From positions 124,001 through 188,000 of the forward strand of contig NZ_PDFK01000002.1 of NCBI RefSeq assembly GCF_002845985.1: a DNA stretch of 64,000 nucleotides. The letters are read 5' to 3'. Of the stretch, positions 1 to 9,191 are shown one piece after another (positions within the stretch are counted from its first letter, which is position 1; each line of letters opens with the position of its first letter). A model generated the notes under the pieces. That model ran no database searches. It saw only the letters and a program-made list of their open reading frames with translations, and had not been told where the DNA came from. A program made the position numbers and the translations under genes. The stretch is from Lysinibacillus fusiformis (GTDB lineage: Bacteria; Bacillota; Bacilli; Bacillales_A; Planococcaceae).

Positions 1-1439
1 GCCAGTAATAAACGTTCGGCACGTTCGGCTGCGTCCATAGGCTTTTGCTGCTGCGTGACTGGCATTGAAGGCATCTGTGTAGGCATTTCTGATTTTGCAG
101 AACGTACCTGATTAGCCTCCAACTTTCGGAATTGAGCATAAATGGCTTCTTCCGATATATTGGTTTCATTTGATAACTGTCGTATATACAAATCTCGTTC
201 AACTGGTGAGGATCTCCCTACTAGTTGTTCAAGGACTTCTTGAATATACTGAAGCGTATCATTTTCAAATTGAAAGTTCTTATTGCGTCTAGCATGCATC
301 ATCATAAAAGCAATATACGCATGAGGATTTTCCAAAATTTGTTCCTTAAATGCTTGTCCACCTAAAGAGTGAATGTATTCATCAGGATCTAATTTTTCTG
401 GCAATACAGCAATATCGACTTTCATGCGCTCCGTATGCAGTAATTGCGCCGCTCGTTTCGCTGCATCAAATCCAGCATTATCACCATCATAGCAAATCGT
501 AATTTGCTCTACTAAGCGTTTTAGCTTTGTGATATGCTGATTTGTTAGCGAAGTTCCCATTGTCGCAACCACATTCATGACACCTACAGAGTTGGCCGCT
601 AAAACATCCATAAAACCTTCCATCAATACTACTTGACGATTTTTTCTGATAGAAGTTCGTGCTTTATCTAGGTTATAAAGCACTTCACTTTTTTGAAATA
701 TTGGTGATTCTGGACTATTTAAATATTTCGCTTCTTCACCAGTTGATGTAAGTATTCGACCTGAGAAGGCAATAATTTTACCATTCTCATCTCGAATCGG
801 AAACATAATACGTCCTCTAAAGCGATCAAAGTAGCGTTCTTCTCCCTCTCGCTTAATGATGAGGCCACTTTCCGCAATTTCTTGTAAGTTATAACCTTTT
901 CTTTCAAGCAATATTGTTAATGCTTCAAAGCTTGGGAGAGACCAACCAATGTTATTAGATTCTATAAGTTCCCTTGTAAATCCTCTTTCTAGCAAATAAT
1001 TTAAAGGTTCTTCGCCATCCTCTGTATTCAACAGTAGATGATGAAAAAAATCTGCTGCAAAAGCGTGTGCTTCTTTCATCCTTTCTTCTGCTTTAGATAT
1101 CTTTTTTGTTCCCTCTGGAAAGCTTGGCTCAACATCTAAGTGTATGCCAGCACGTTCCCCAAGTTTCACAACGGCATCAGGAAAAGAAATGCCTTCTATA
1201 TCCATTACAAAAGTAATAGCATTCCCCCCTGCACCACAACCAAAGCAATGAAAGATTTGCTTGTCTGTTGATACAGAAAAAGACGGTGTTTGCTCTCCAT
1301 GAAATGGACAGAGGCCAAACCAATTTCGCCCACGCTTGGTCAGCTGCATGTATTCACTAATCACATCAACGATATCCGATTGTGTACGAATCTGTTCAAT
1401 TACTTCTTCTGGAATCTTCCCTGCCAAATCCATCACCAT
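1..1439 (-). CDS. dnaG: DNA primase DnaG (3' end cut by window edge)
   Basis: DnaG synthesises RNA primers at the replication fork. The reading frame runs open from an ATG at 1439 to the left edge with no stop, so the C-terminal helicase-binding domain lies outside. The N-terminus carries the CHC2 zinc finger (CPFHGE... HCFGCGAGG). A primase catalytic core and a Toprim region follow, with VVLMEGFMDV and the acidic motif ICYDGDNAG. A second ATG lies at 1433, and neither start has a strong ribosome binding site, so the start is approximate. In Bacillus dnaG is followed by sigA, which would lie beyond the left edge. Upstream are yqfL and ccpN, as in B. subtilis. Identification is firm from the motifs and the context. 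Confidence 0.97.
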   Translation of the reverse strand, partial: MVMDLAGKIPEEVIEQIRTQSDIVDVISEYMQLTKRGRNWFGLCPFHGEQTPSFSVSTDKQIFHCFGCGAGGNAITFVMDIEGISFPDAVVKLGERAGIHLDVEPSFPEGTKKISKAEERMKEAHAFAADFFHHLLLNTEDGEEPLNYLLERGFTRELIESNNIGWSLPSFEALTILLERKGYNLQEIAESGLIIKREGEERYFDRFRGRIMFPIRDENGKIIAFSGRILTSTGEEAKYLNSPESPIFQKSEVLYNLDKARTSIRKNRQVVLMEGFMDVLAANSVGVMNVVATMGTSLTNQHITKLKRLVEQITICYDGDNAGFDAAKRAAQLLHTERMKVDIAVLPEKLDPDEYIHSLGGQAFKEQILENPHAYIAFMMMHARRNKNFQFENDTLQYIQEVLEQLVGRSSPVERDLYIRQLSNETNISEEAIYAQFRKLEANQVRSAKSEMPTQMPSMPVTQQQKPMDAAERAERLLL

Positions 1440-1601
1440 CTTTAATATTTGCGTTCTAGAAACACAATTCGCTATTCGTTTTAAAATTCCTTTATTTCTC
1501 GACAAAAAATTAGGATTTTTCTCTTATAAATATTTTTACCACAATTTTATTATTATAAAACAAAAATTAGTTTTTATCTATACTATTTTCAAAATACACT
1601 C

Positions 1602-1633
1602 AAAAAAACCGCCTCTACTAACCGAGGTGGTTT
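1602..1633 (-). terminator. Intrinsic terminator after yqfL
   Basis: A 10-bp stem (1606-1615 with 1624-1633, one G-U pair) is followed on the minus strand by a run of seven T. It ends the ccpN-yqfL unit, so dnaG (with sigA) should have its own promoter. A TATAAT-like box lies on the minus strand in the AT-rich stretch near 1550-1560. Confidence 0.85.
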
Positions 1634-1644
1634 AAATTTCCATC

Positions 1645-2457
1645 TTATTTACGAGTAAAAATATGTTCAATGATTGTATTTGCAGTCTCTTCGACAGCTT
1701 TATTAGTCACATCAATAACTTGACAACCTATTTTACTGACAATTTTTTCAAAATGTTGTATCTCATCTAAAATCCGTTCATGTTGTGCATAGATAGCATC
1801 ATCATTTAATCCGAGTGACATTAATCTTTCTCTTCTGATAAAGTTTAACTTTTCAGGTGAAATGATTAAGCCAAAGCATTTTTTCGGATCTATTTGTAAA
1901 AGCTCTTCCGGTGGCTCTACCTCTGGTACTAAAGGAACATTTGCCACCTTATATTTTTTATGGGCTAAATACTGTGAAAGTGGTGTTTTGGATGTTCTTG
2001 ATACGCCTACGAGTACGATATCAGCCTGTAATAACCCACGTGGATCTCTGCCATCATCATATTTTACCGCAAATTCAATGGCTTCAATTTTTTTAAAATA
2101 ATCATCATCCAACATATGAACAATCCCTGGCGTTTCTAATGGGTTTTCTTCCATAAAGGTTGCCATAGTTTGTAAGGCTGGTCCTAAAATATCTACTGCC
2201 TGAATTTTTTCTTGCTCACATAAATCATGTAATAATTTACGCATTTCTTGACGAACTAATGTATAGACGATAAATGCTCGTTGTTGGGCTGCAAGGAAAA
2301 CAATTTTACGGATTAGCTCCTCGGACTGAATGTGAGGAAACCGACGAATCACAGTATTTTCTAAACCCGGTCGGAACTGGCTAATAACCGCTTTGGCAAC
2401 TTGATCACCAGTTTCGCCGACAGAATCAGATACAACAAATACGCGTAGTTTTTTCAT
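1645..2457 (-). CDS. yqfL: Pyruvate, phosphate dikinase regulatory protein (PSRP, DUF299)
   Basis: This family is a bifunctional ADP-dependent kinase / Pi-dependent pyrophosphorylase that switches PPDK (or PEP synthase) off and on by threonine phosphorylation. The 270-residue protein has the family N-terminus (FVVSDSVGETG) and a P-loop-like GVSRTSKTPLS near residue 152, followed by the conserved KVANVPLVPE. The ATG at 2457 is preceded by GAAGGAG. It lies 17 bp downstream of ccpN, as in B. subtilis, and is probably cotranscribed with it. This links the regulator to glycolysis/gluconeogenesis control. No ppdK gene is seen in the window. Confidence 0.95.
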   Translation of the reverse strand: MKKLRVFVVSDSVGETGDQVAKAVISQFRPGLENTVIRRFPHIQSEELIRKIVFLAAQQRAFIVYTLVRQEMRKLLHDLCEQEKIQAVDILGPALQTMATFMEENPLETPGIVHMLDDDYFKKIEAIEFAVKYDDGRDPRGLLQADIVLVGVSRTSKTPLSQYLAHKKYKVANVPLVPEVEPPEELLQIDPKKCFGLIISPEKLNFIRRERLMSLGLNDDAIYAQHERILDEIQHFEKIVSKIGCQVIDVTNKAVEETANTIIEHIFTRK

Positions 2458-2474
2458 GCAGCTCTCCTTCTAAT

Positions 2475-3107
2475 TTAGACCTTTTGTGCAAGAGATAAGA
2501 AAGCTCGTGTAATCGTTGTTTTTGTAAGACGACCTACTATGGTTAAACCACCCTCCTGTGGTTCAACTACTGGTAGCGAATCAACTTCTCGTTCAATAAG
2601 CTTGTTCGCTGCAACAACTAATGAATCTGATCTTTCACAGTACGAAATATTTGGCATACGTGTCATAATAATATGTACTGGAATTTTATTTAAATCCTGC
2701 GTACCAATACTTGTACGTAGTAAATCTTTGCGAGATAGTACGCCTGTCAAAAACTCATTCTTATCTACGACAAAGAGTGTACCAACATCTTCTGAAAACA
2801 TAAAGCAAATTGCATCATAAACCGTCATTGTTTCCGGGACCACGACAGGACCTGAATGAAAGTCTTTCACTTTTAAATTGTGAATACTATCCAATAAATT
2901 AATGGATGTTTTTTTACCTGAATAAAAATAACCAACTCTTGGTCTCGCATCTAAAAATCCTGCCATCGTTAGAATCGCTAAATCTGGTCTTAAAGTTGCT
3001 CGTGTCAGATTGAGACGTTCCGCAATATGTTCCCCGGTAATAGGGCCATTTTCTTTCACAATCTGTAAAATGTCTTCCTGACGTTTATTGAGTTCGATTG
3101 GACTCAC
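2475..3107 (-). CDS. ccpN: Transcriptional repressor CcpN (HTH plus CBS pair)
   Basis: CcpN represses gluconeogenic genes (gapB, pckA in B. subtilis) during growth on glucose. The 210-residue protein begins with a winged HTH (residues about 5-65, with HIAERLNLTRATLRPDLAIL). Two CBS domains follow (about 80-140 and 145-205). Length and sequence pattern match the Bacillus protein closely. The start is a GTG at 3107, supported by the family N-terminus (SPIELNKRQ), although GAGGCG sits unusually close to it. It is the first gene of a unit with yqfL and is divergent from glyQS. No CcpN target gene is visible here. Confidence 0.94.
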   Translation of the reverse strand: MSPIELNKRQEDILQIVKENGPITGEHIAERLNLTRATLRPDLAILTMAGFLDARPRVGYFYSGKKTSINLLDSIHNLKVKDFHSGPVVVPETMTVYDAICFMFSEDVGTLFVVDKNEFLTGVLSRKDLLRTSIGTQDLNKIPVHIIMTRMPNISYCERSDSLVVAANKLIEREVDSLPVVEPQEGGLTIVGRLTKTTITRAFLSLAQKV

Positions 3108-3167
3108 CGCCTCAAATCTAATAGTGTTATACTTATGCTCAATTATTATATACTATTTTAATAATTA

Positions 3168-3196
3168 TTGCGAATTAAAGAACTGCATGCTACAAT
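3168..3196 (+). promoter_or_regulatory. Sigma-A-type promoter for the glyQS T-box leader
   Basis: TTGCGA (3168-3173) and TACAAT (3191-3196) are separated by 17 bp and sit just upstream of the T-box leader. They match four and five of six consensus positions. Reading this pair as the transcription start signal is inference. Confidence 0.6.
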
Positions 3197-3224
3197 ATTG
3201 ACACATACGCTTGCTCTATCTGTA

Positions 3225-3454
3225 TTTTCGAGCAAAATTGCGTTATACAGGCGATGATGGGAAAAAAGTATCTGTTCCATTCAATAGCGAGTAGAAGATG
3301 GTGAAAGTCTACACAGCAACAGAGAAAAGGCACTCCTTGAGCTAACTTTTTGAAAAGAGGTTTTAAACATTCGTTTAAAACAATCAGGGTGGAACCGCGG
3401 GTCTTAGCACTCGTCCCTGGGCATGCATTGTGCCCGGAGACGGGTGCTATTTTC
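3225..3454 (+). ncRNA. Glycine T-box riboswitch upstream of glyQS
   Basis: The leader shows the hallmark T-box sequence AGGGTGGAACCGCG at 3386-3399. A terminator hairpin follows (3406-3415 pairing with 3439-3448, then ATTTTC). Stem I signatures are visible: GCGATGATGG near 3250 and GAAGATGGTGAAAG near 3293. A GGC triplet followed by A (3329-3331), in the position expected for the specifier loop, is a glycine codon. That matches the downstream gene. A perfect 8-bp hairpin (3361-3380) fits Stem III. Uncharged tRNA-Gly should favour antitermination. Structure assignment is by eye, but class and amino acid agree. Confidence 0.93.
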
Positions 3455-3536
3455 ATTTAGTTACTACTAGATGAAATAACTTTAGCGTTTTACCGCTAAA
3501 AGAACAATAAGAAAAACTTAGAAGGAGGCTATTTTT

Positions 3537-4922
3537 ATGGCTAACAAATCAATGGAAACCATCGTATCATTAGCAAAACATCGAGGCTTTGTCTTCCCTG
3601 GTTCTGAAATCTATGGTGGTTTAGCAAACACTTGGGATTACGGTCCACTAGGTGTCGAATTAAAAAACAATATAAAAAAAGCATGGTGGCAAAAATTCGT
3701 TCAAGAATCAGAACACAATGTAGGTATTGATGCTGCGATCTTAATGAACCCAAAAGCATGGGTTGCTTCTGGTCATGTTGGTAACTTCAACGACCCAATG
3801 ATCGACTGTAAATCATGTAAGGCTCGTCATCGCGCAGATAAAATTATCGAGGATGCTGCATTAGCAAAAGGCGATGAAATCATTGTGGATGGTATGACAT
3901 TCGATCAAATGAAAGAAACAATGATTAAATATGACGTAGTATGTCCGGATTGCGGAAAAGCGGATTTTACAGATATTCGTCAATTCAACCTAATGTTTAA
4001 AACGTTCCAAGGTGTGACGGAATCTTCTACAAACGAAATTTATTTACGTCCCGAAACGGCACAAGGTATTTTCGTGAACTTCAAAAACGTTCAACGTTCT
4101 ATGCGTAAACGTACACCATTTGGTATCGCACAAATCGGTAAATCTTTCCGTAACGAAATTACACCTGGTAACTTCACATTCCGTACACGTGAATTCGAGC
4201 AAATGGAGCTAGAATTCTTCTGCAAACCTGGCGAAGATCTCCAATGGCACGCCTATTGGAAAGAATTCTGTAAAAATTGGTTACTAAACTTAGGCATGAA
4301 AGAAGAATCTATGCGTCTTCGTGACCATGAAGATGATGAGCTATCTCACTACTCAAATGCTACAACAGATATCGAATTCAAATTCCCATTCGGTTGGGGA
4401 GAGCTTTGGGGCGTAGCTGATCGTACAGATTATGACTTAAAACAACATATGGAACACTCAGGTGAAGATTTCACTTATATCGATCCTGTATCAAACGAAC
4501 GTTATGTTCCTTATTGTATTGAGCCATCTTTAGGGGCTGACCGTGTCACATTAGCATTCCTATGTGATGCCTATGATGAAGAAGAGCTAGAAGGTGACGA
4601 TAAACGTACAGTTTTACGTTTCCACCCTGCACTAGCACCATTTAAAGCTGCTGTTCTACCGCTTTCTAAAAAATTATCTGATGAAGCGGCAGATGTTTGG
4701 GCAGAGCTCCGCAAAGCGTTCCCTGTTGATTTTGATGAATCACAATCAATCGGTAAACGTTACCGCCGTCAGGATGAAATTGGTACACCATTCTGTATCA
4801 CATACGATTTTGACTCAAAAGAGGATGGCCAAGTAACAGTACGTCATCGCGATTCTATGACGCAAGTTCGTATGCCAATTGCAGAAGTAAAAGCATATAT
4901 CGAAAAACATCTTCAATTCTAA
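3537..4922 (+). CDS. glyQS: Glycyl-tRNA synthetase, single-chain homodimeric type
   Basis: This class II aminoacyl-tRNA synthetase charges tRNA-Gly. It is the single-chain (alpha2) form of 461 residues, not the separate alpha and beta subunits of B. subtilis. The N-terminus [13 protein letters not shown], motif 2 (FRNE... RTREFEQME) and motif 3 ([10 protein letters not shown]) are typical. Two CxxC pairs (CKSC, CPDC) may bind zinc. The ATG at 3537 follows AGAAGGAGG. The gene is on the plus strand between two minus-strand genes, controlled by the T-box leader and closed by a strong hairpin. Its orientation opposite to all surrounding core genes is discussed as a finding. Confidence 0.97.
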   Translation: MANKSMETIVSLAKHRGFVFPGSEIYGGLANTWDYGPLGVELKNNIKKAWWQKFVQESEHNVGIDAAILMNPKAWVASGHVGNFNDPMIDCKSCKARHRADKIIEDAALAKGDEIIVDGMTFDQMKETMIKYDVVCPDCGKADFTDIRQFNLMFKTFQGVTESSTNEIYLRPETAQGIFVNFKNVQRSMRKRTPFGIAQIGKSFRNEITPGNFTFRTREFEQMELEFFCKPGEDLQWHAYWKEFCKNWLLNLGMKEESMRLRDHEDDELSHYSNATTDIEFKFPFGWGELWGVADRTDYDLKQHMEHSGEDFTYIDPVSNERYVPYCIEPSLGADRVTLAFLCDAYDEEELEGDDKRTVLRFHPALAPFKAAVLPLSKKLSDEAADVWAELRKAFPVDFDESQSIGKRYRRQDEIGTPFCITYDFDSKEDGQVTVRHRDSMTQVRMPIAEVKAYIEKHLQF

Positions 4923-4936
4923 TCGTTTTGCTGAAC

Positions 4937-4973
4937 AAAAGAGGGAGTAGCCAGTCTGGCAACTCCCTCTTTT
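4937..4973 (+). terminator. Terminator of glyQS, usable in both directions
   Basis: A 12-bp stem (4937-4948 with 4962-4973) encloses an inner GCCAG/CTGGC stem and ends in a T tract. The distal base overlaps the stop codon of the convergent HD-GYP gene (4973-4975). A-runs on the left and T-runs on the right allow bidirectional use. Confidence 0.9.
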
Positions 4974-6703
4974 TATGCTTTATATGTGGAAAATAAGCGC
5001 TCTTGCATTTTTTCCTCGAATGAAAACTTTTTCATGCTCATCCCTACTAAGCTCACTAGTATCTCTTCAATATCAGCTAATGAATAATAAAGAAAGGCAC
5101 CTTCTCGCATTGGACGAACTCGTTTGTCAACAGTTTGTTCCTCTTCAATAAAATAGGCGACATTGACATCACAATGCCCCATCAATTGTGTAATACGTTG
5201 ATCATCACCTGGATTGATAAAGAAAGGTACTATTTTATCGATATACAAAATACTTTGCACAAGTTTAATGAAGAAATTTTCACGTAAGGAAGACTCCACC
5301 ACTAAAATGGTCGTTTGTTCATGCTGATAATCCATATATAATACATTTAATTGCTCTTCTAATAGCTTTTTTAAGATACTAATAGAATTTCTATATTTCG
5401 TCATATCTGTTTGTATTTCTCGTGTTAGCAAACGTAGTATACGAAACGCTGGTAAGAAAATTTTTAAGACAATTTCTTTAGGATGTAAATGATCAATTAA
5501 TTTACTAAAATGAATTCTCAGATTATTCTCATCGCAGCGGATTAATTGCTCCACAAATAAGTTAAAAATCTCTTCGAAGCTATTCGCCCTGTAGTCAATC
5601 ATCTTCGTAATTTTCACACTATAGTTTAAAGGCAAGTTCATAGATTTTTGCTCATCTAGCAACCTCACCTTTGGTAATGTCGGAAATAAATCATAAACTA
5701 GCTCTACTTGTGCACTACGATTATCCGATAGCATAACAACCGAGTTGACTGGGTAAATGCCTAAACATTCAACAAACTTATGCATAAAGTTCTCATTATA
5801 TAAATGACGATCCCTGTATAAAACAGCTAATGCATCTGTAGCACCGTAGCCAACATGGTAGACTCTTTTCGATGTCATGGCTGAATACACATCAATAATT
5901 TGTAATAATTGCACACCATCAGTCATTTCATCTGCACAAAGTTGATTTGGATAACCCTTCCCTGCAAAGCGTTCATGATGATCTCTCGCTAAATAGGCAA
6001 TGTCTTCCTCCTGATATTCTATTAGTAAGTCATAACCTTTTGTTGTATGCGTTTTGACGATTTCAAACTCATCTTCAGAGAGTTTGCGCTTTAAATTTAA
6101 TATTTCCTGCGGTATAAAGACCTTCCCAATATCGTGGAACAAATAACCTCTTGCTAATATTTCGATATCCGTTAAACCTAGATATCTAGCAAAGATTGTC
6201 CCTAACACAAATACATCAAATGAGTGGACAAATGAATATTCATCCCATTCCTTTAAGCGCATAAGTAGCTCATAGCGATGTTTTTTTTCTAAAATTTTTT
6301 CAAAAACACCTCGTACATAAGCCGTATCTTGCATGCTTTTCAGTATTTGTCCATATCGTAATTCATGCACAACATTCTCCAACGTTGTCATAAAAAGCTG
6401 ACTTACCGTTTCTTTATATTCATCTACTGGTTCAGTTTTTTCAATTAATGGAGCAAATAAATCTTCATATTCTCTTGTTCGTTGAATACTTAAATCATGA
6501 ACAACTCGAACTGAATCAGATGGTAAATAGACTGACAATTCATCTACTTTTCGAAGTTTAAGTAAGGCAATAATTCGCTCCGTTAAAACTAAATCTTTTT
6601 TTGCTAATAGACGATAGTCTGAGAAAATATCTTCAGCTAATATATCATTCGCTTCAACTTCCTGAATATTTAAGGTTACTTTTCGTAGCATATTTTCTGC
6701 CAC
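4973..6703 (-). CDS. HD-GYP domain protein (putative cyclic-di-GMP phosphodiesterase)
   Basis: HD-GYP proteins hydrolyse c-di-GMP to pGpG or GMP. The 576-residue soluble protein has an HD-GYP domain at about residues 165-300. It contains HDIGKVFIP, KTHTTKGYDLL, DHHERFAGKGYP and DVYSAMTSKRVYH, so the metal ligands and the GYP triad are intact. The N-terminal 150 residues resemble the leader region found in other Bacillales HD-GYP proteins. The C-terminal 270 residues have no family I recognise. The GTG at 6703 lacks a close ribosome binding site. The best Shine-Dalgarno lies about 28 bases upstream and fits a short overlapping frame instead (see 6676-6723), so an internal ATG at 6691 is possible. 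The neighbours give no target. Confidence 0.85.
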   Translation of the reverse strand: MAENMLRKVTLNIQEVEANDILAEDIFSDYRLLAKKDLVLTERIIALLKLRKVDELSVYLPSDSVRVVHDLSIQRTREYEDLFAPLIEKTEPVDEYKETVSQLFMTTLENVVHELRYGQILKSMQDTAYVRGVFEKILEKKHRYELLMRLKEWDEYSFVHSFDVFVLGTIFARYLGLTDIEILARGYLFHDIGKVFIPQEILNLKRKLSEDEFEIVKTHTTKGYDLLIEYQEEDIAYLARDHHERFAGKGYPNQLCADEMTDGVQLLQIIDVYSAMTSKRVYHVGYGATDALAVLYRDRHLYNENFMHKFVECLGIYPVNSVVMLSDNRSAQVELVYDLFPTLPKVRLLDEQKSMNLPLNYSVKITKMIDYRANSFEEIFNLFVEQLIRCDENNLRIHFSKLIDHLHPKEIVLKIFLPAFRILRLLTREIQTDMTKYRNSISILKKLLEEQLNVLYMDYQHEQTTILVVESSLRENFFIKLVQSILYIDKIVPFFINPGDDQRITQLMGHCDVNVAYFIEEEQTVDKRVRPMREGAFLYYSLADIEEILVSLVGMSMKKFSFEEKMQERLFSTYKA

Positions 6704-6723
6704 ATACGCAATGTACTAAGCAC
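6676..6723 (-). CDS. Possible 15-codon leader frame overlapping the HD-GYP start
   Basis: A GTG at 6723 sits the right distance from a strong GGAGGG and opens a 15-residue frame (MLSTLRMWQK then ICYEK) that stops at 6676, inside the HD-GYP coding region. Such an arrangement could couple translation of the HD-GYP gene to the leader. It may equally be chance. I know of no homologue. Confidence 0.25.
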   Translation of the reverse strand: MLSTLRMWQKICYEK

Positions 6724-7746
6724 TATGTGACTCCCTCCTTCTTCCATAGGACTGCGTTATTCTGATAACGTATCAATGACTCCTCGCTTTCGCACAGATG
6801 AATATGTCCTGATTTTTCCAAGCGTGCTTGAAAAGCTTCTTTTTTAAAACCGTGACATCTAGCGGAGGCTTTATCTTGATTCAACCAGTGTTTAAACACC
6901 CGTTAAAAAAAGCAAAACAAGCATTTATTTTTCCCTATAGAGAGGGAGGCTTTTGTACCTAATGTTGTGCTTTTGATACAAAAAAACATTTGCTGAATCA
7001 AGATAAAATACGTTTTGCTGATAGAGGCTTCCATTTCATAGGCATGTCTAAATTGATCTAGCGTACATTTGTGTCGATGGGGATGAAACGACTAAATTAT
7101 ATTTTTAAAATATAAATACGATTATCTATATTTATTACAATATCATAGGTTAAAATACCTTTTCAACTAGTATATGGGACTCAAGTGATCGGTTTCTACT
7201 ATTAATATATTGAAAACTAAAGAAAAACACAAAACCTTTTACCTATTATTTTTCATTTATCATCGAAATAAAAATTAATAAAAAGTCAAATAGACCCTTT
7301 ACTCAAATTTCACAATCATAACTTTATTATATAAAACTAATTTTCTATAATCATTTTAATTTGTAAAAATTGAAATTTTATTCATTTACAATCCGCCTCT
7401 CATTCCCTTAAAGTATAACCAACGATGCTACTATTGACCTATCCAACTCTCTCCATATAGATGTATAGTTCAAGAGGCAAATCAAGTTTTTTCGTTGCTG
7501 TTAAACATTTAATTACCAGTAATGTCATGCTCAAGGATGATATTTCCTCTATTCGCAGTTCCAACTTTTTGGTATAAATAAGGTATTATAGTTAGTATTA
7601 GCTGTTAAATAATGAATAATTAACATGCTAAAGACATCCCCCTTTTTAACATTCAATCGTCCGGAAGTTTGAACTGATACATAGGAAGGTCTGAACGAAA
7701 CATTCATACTATAAAATTTTATATTGTACTATTTGGAGGAATTCAA
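6724..7746. other. AT-rich intergenic region of about 1 kb
   Basis: I find no convincing gene here. It holds a 14-bp perfect inverted repeat pair (6870-6883 and 6994-7007), a palindrome centred near 6893, and a very AT-rich stretch at 7090-7400. The last 180 bases should contain the promoter and leader of the SLH gene, but no promoter pair stands out. No riboswitch consensus was recognised. Confidence 0.6.
6870..7007. repeat. 14-bp inverted repeat pair enclosing a palindrome
   Basis: TTTATCTTGATTCA at 6870-6883 is exactly inverted at 6994-7007 (TGAATCAAGATAAA), 110 bp apart. Inside the left arm region lies the palindrome GTGTTTAAACAC. The layout could be a small non-autonomous element (MITE-like) or an old IS end pair, but no target duplication was identified. 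Confidence 0.5.
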
Positions 7747-9135
7747 TTGAAGTCTCAACGTTTATTTCAACTAGCCATGGCATCTGCCTTAGTAACAAGT
7801 GCGATTGTTATCGCACCACCAGCACATGCAGCATTTTTTCCTGATGTTAATCCATCCACTGAAGAAGGAAAAGCTATCATTCAGTTAGCAGAGCGTGGCA
7901 TTATTTCTGGCTATATGGACGGAACGTTTAAACCTGCAAACCCCATTACACGCACACAAGCTGCGAAAATTTTAGCAGGTATTTTAAAGTTAGATACAGT
8001 TCATGTAAAAAATCCTCAATTTAAGGACATTAAACCTGGCGATGAAAATTACGGAGCGATTGCCGCATTAGCCAATGCAGGAATAATTAATGGGGCAAAT
8101 GGTTACTTCTACCCAAATCAAAATATTACACGCGAACAAATGTCAAAAATGATTGCTAAGGGCTTTGGATTAACGAGTCCAAGTAATACACAATTGCCAT
8201 TTACAGATGTCAAAAAAGGAACTGAATTCGAGCCTCATATTAAAGCTTTATTTGCCAATGGCATTACAAAAGGAACGTCAGCCACTACATACGGTCCAAA
8301 GAGTCCTGTGAAGCGTTCCCAATTGGCTGCTTTCGTTGTACGTGCTGAAAAAATGTTAAGCAATGCAACCGTTTATGCAAGTCAATTTAAACAGGACTAT
8401 ATCTTTGCTTCTTATGGTGGTCTTGAGCCAGCAGAGGATATTTTCACATGGACTGAAGAGGAAGATATGACAGAGTCTATCACGATTACCCCTATAAAAG
8501 AAGGTACGGGCAAATTAGTGATTACTGGATTTACTGATGATTCAGAGGACTTTACAACTATTTTTTATTTAGTTCATGTGAAAAATGTCAATGGAAAGCT
8601 GAAGGTAACGCTTGAGGAAGTAAAGGAAGAGGATTATACAGAAAATTCACCACTTGATTTAGCAGAAAGTAATTTACCATTCGTGCCAACTGAGGTAACA
8701 GTTCAAAATATGAACGGGCAGGCACTTGCATCGAATTTATACAGCTTTAATCAGGATGATCAAACATTAACTATCTCGAAAAATGGACAGTTCATTGTTA
8801 CATTTTCAGATGGGACACAGCAACAAAAGATGGCGGCTGATGTGTATGCCTATGACTTTGTTCGCGGTATTGATTTGTACCATTTAACTGACGAATTAAC
8901 ACTATCAACGCCAGTATTACCTTTCGAGCCAGCTAGTGTAGCTCTTGAAGTTTTTGACTTTGAGCCAGCGCCTGTAAAAGCAACTATTCTTAATGGACAA
9001 CTACATGTTACACCAAAAACAGAAGGTATTGCCATTCTTCATCTAACAGGTAAAAACGAGGAAACAGTCTATCTCTATGTGGAAAGTAAAAAAATTGCTG
9101 GACAATGGGCTTTTCTATATGAATTTGATATCTGA
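7747..9135 (+). CDS. S-layer homology (SLH) domain surface protein
   Basis: This is a secreted protein that should attach to the pyruvylated secondary cell wall polymer through SLH domains. It is 462 residues long with a Sec signal peptide (about 1-29, cleavage after PPAHA). Three SLH repeats follow at about 30-82, 90-142 and 150-205. They show FPDV, GIISGYMDGTFKP and ITRTQAAKIL, and equivalents in each repeat. The C-terminal 255 residues are acidic, predicted beta-rich, and match nothing I know. The start is a TTG at 7747 behind GGAGGA with 6-base spacing. It stands alone between two minus-strand genes. The S-layer subunit itself would be much longer, so this is an accessory surface protein. 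Confidence 0.9.
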   Translation: MKSQRLFQLAMASALVTSAIVIAPPAHAAFFPDVNPSTEEGKAIIQLAERGIISGYMDGTFKPANPITRTQAAKILAGILKLDTVHVKNPQFKDIKPGDENYGAIAALANAGIINGANGYFYPNQNITREQMSKMIAKGFGLTSPSNTQLPFTDVKKGTEFEPHIKALFANGITKGTSATTYGPKSPVKRSQLAAFVVRAEKMLSNATVYASQFKQDYIFASYGGLEPAEDIFTWTEEEDMTESITITPIKEGTGKLVITGFTDDSEDFTTIFYLVHVKNVNGKLKVTLEEVKEEDYTENSPLDLAESNLPFVPTEVTVQNMNGQALASNLYSFNQDDQTLTISKNGQFIVTFSDGTQQQKMAADVYAYDFVRGIDLYHLTDELTLSTPVLPFEPASVALEVFDFEPAPVKATILNGQLHVTPKTEGIAILHLTGKNEETVYLYVESKKIAGQWAFLYEFDI

Positions 9136-9155
9136 AATAATTTTTTAATAGCACA

Positions 9156-9191
9156 AAATGCCAGAAGAACATTATGAGTCTTCTGGCATTT
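9156..9191 (+). terminator. Bidirectional terminator between the SLH gene and recO
   Basis: A perfect 13-bp stem (9156-9168 with 9179-9191) has a T run on the right and an A run on the left. The stop codon of recO (9172-9174) lies in the loop, so the hairpin overlaps the end of recO. Confidence 0.88.

Noticed and set aside
719..907. 62-codon minus-strand frame
   Set aside because: It lies inside dnaG in another phase. The dnaG frame with CHC2 and Toprim motifs is the real gene.
1336..1635. 99-codon plus-strand frame
   Set aside because: Antisense to the dnaG start and across an AT-rich intergenic region and terminator. No ribosome binding site and no recognisable protein.
3190..3456. 88-codon minus-strand frame
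   Set aside because: It is the complement of the glyQS T-box leader, whose conserved RNA motifs explain the region.
7400..7746. Possible c-di-GMP or other riboswitch before the SLH gene
   Set aside because: The gap next to an HD-GYP gene made it tempting, but I could not find the conserved cores of known c-di-GMP riboswitches.
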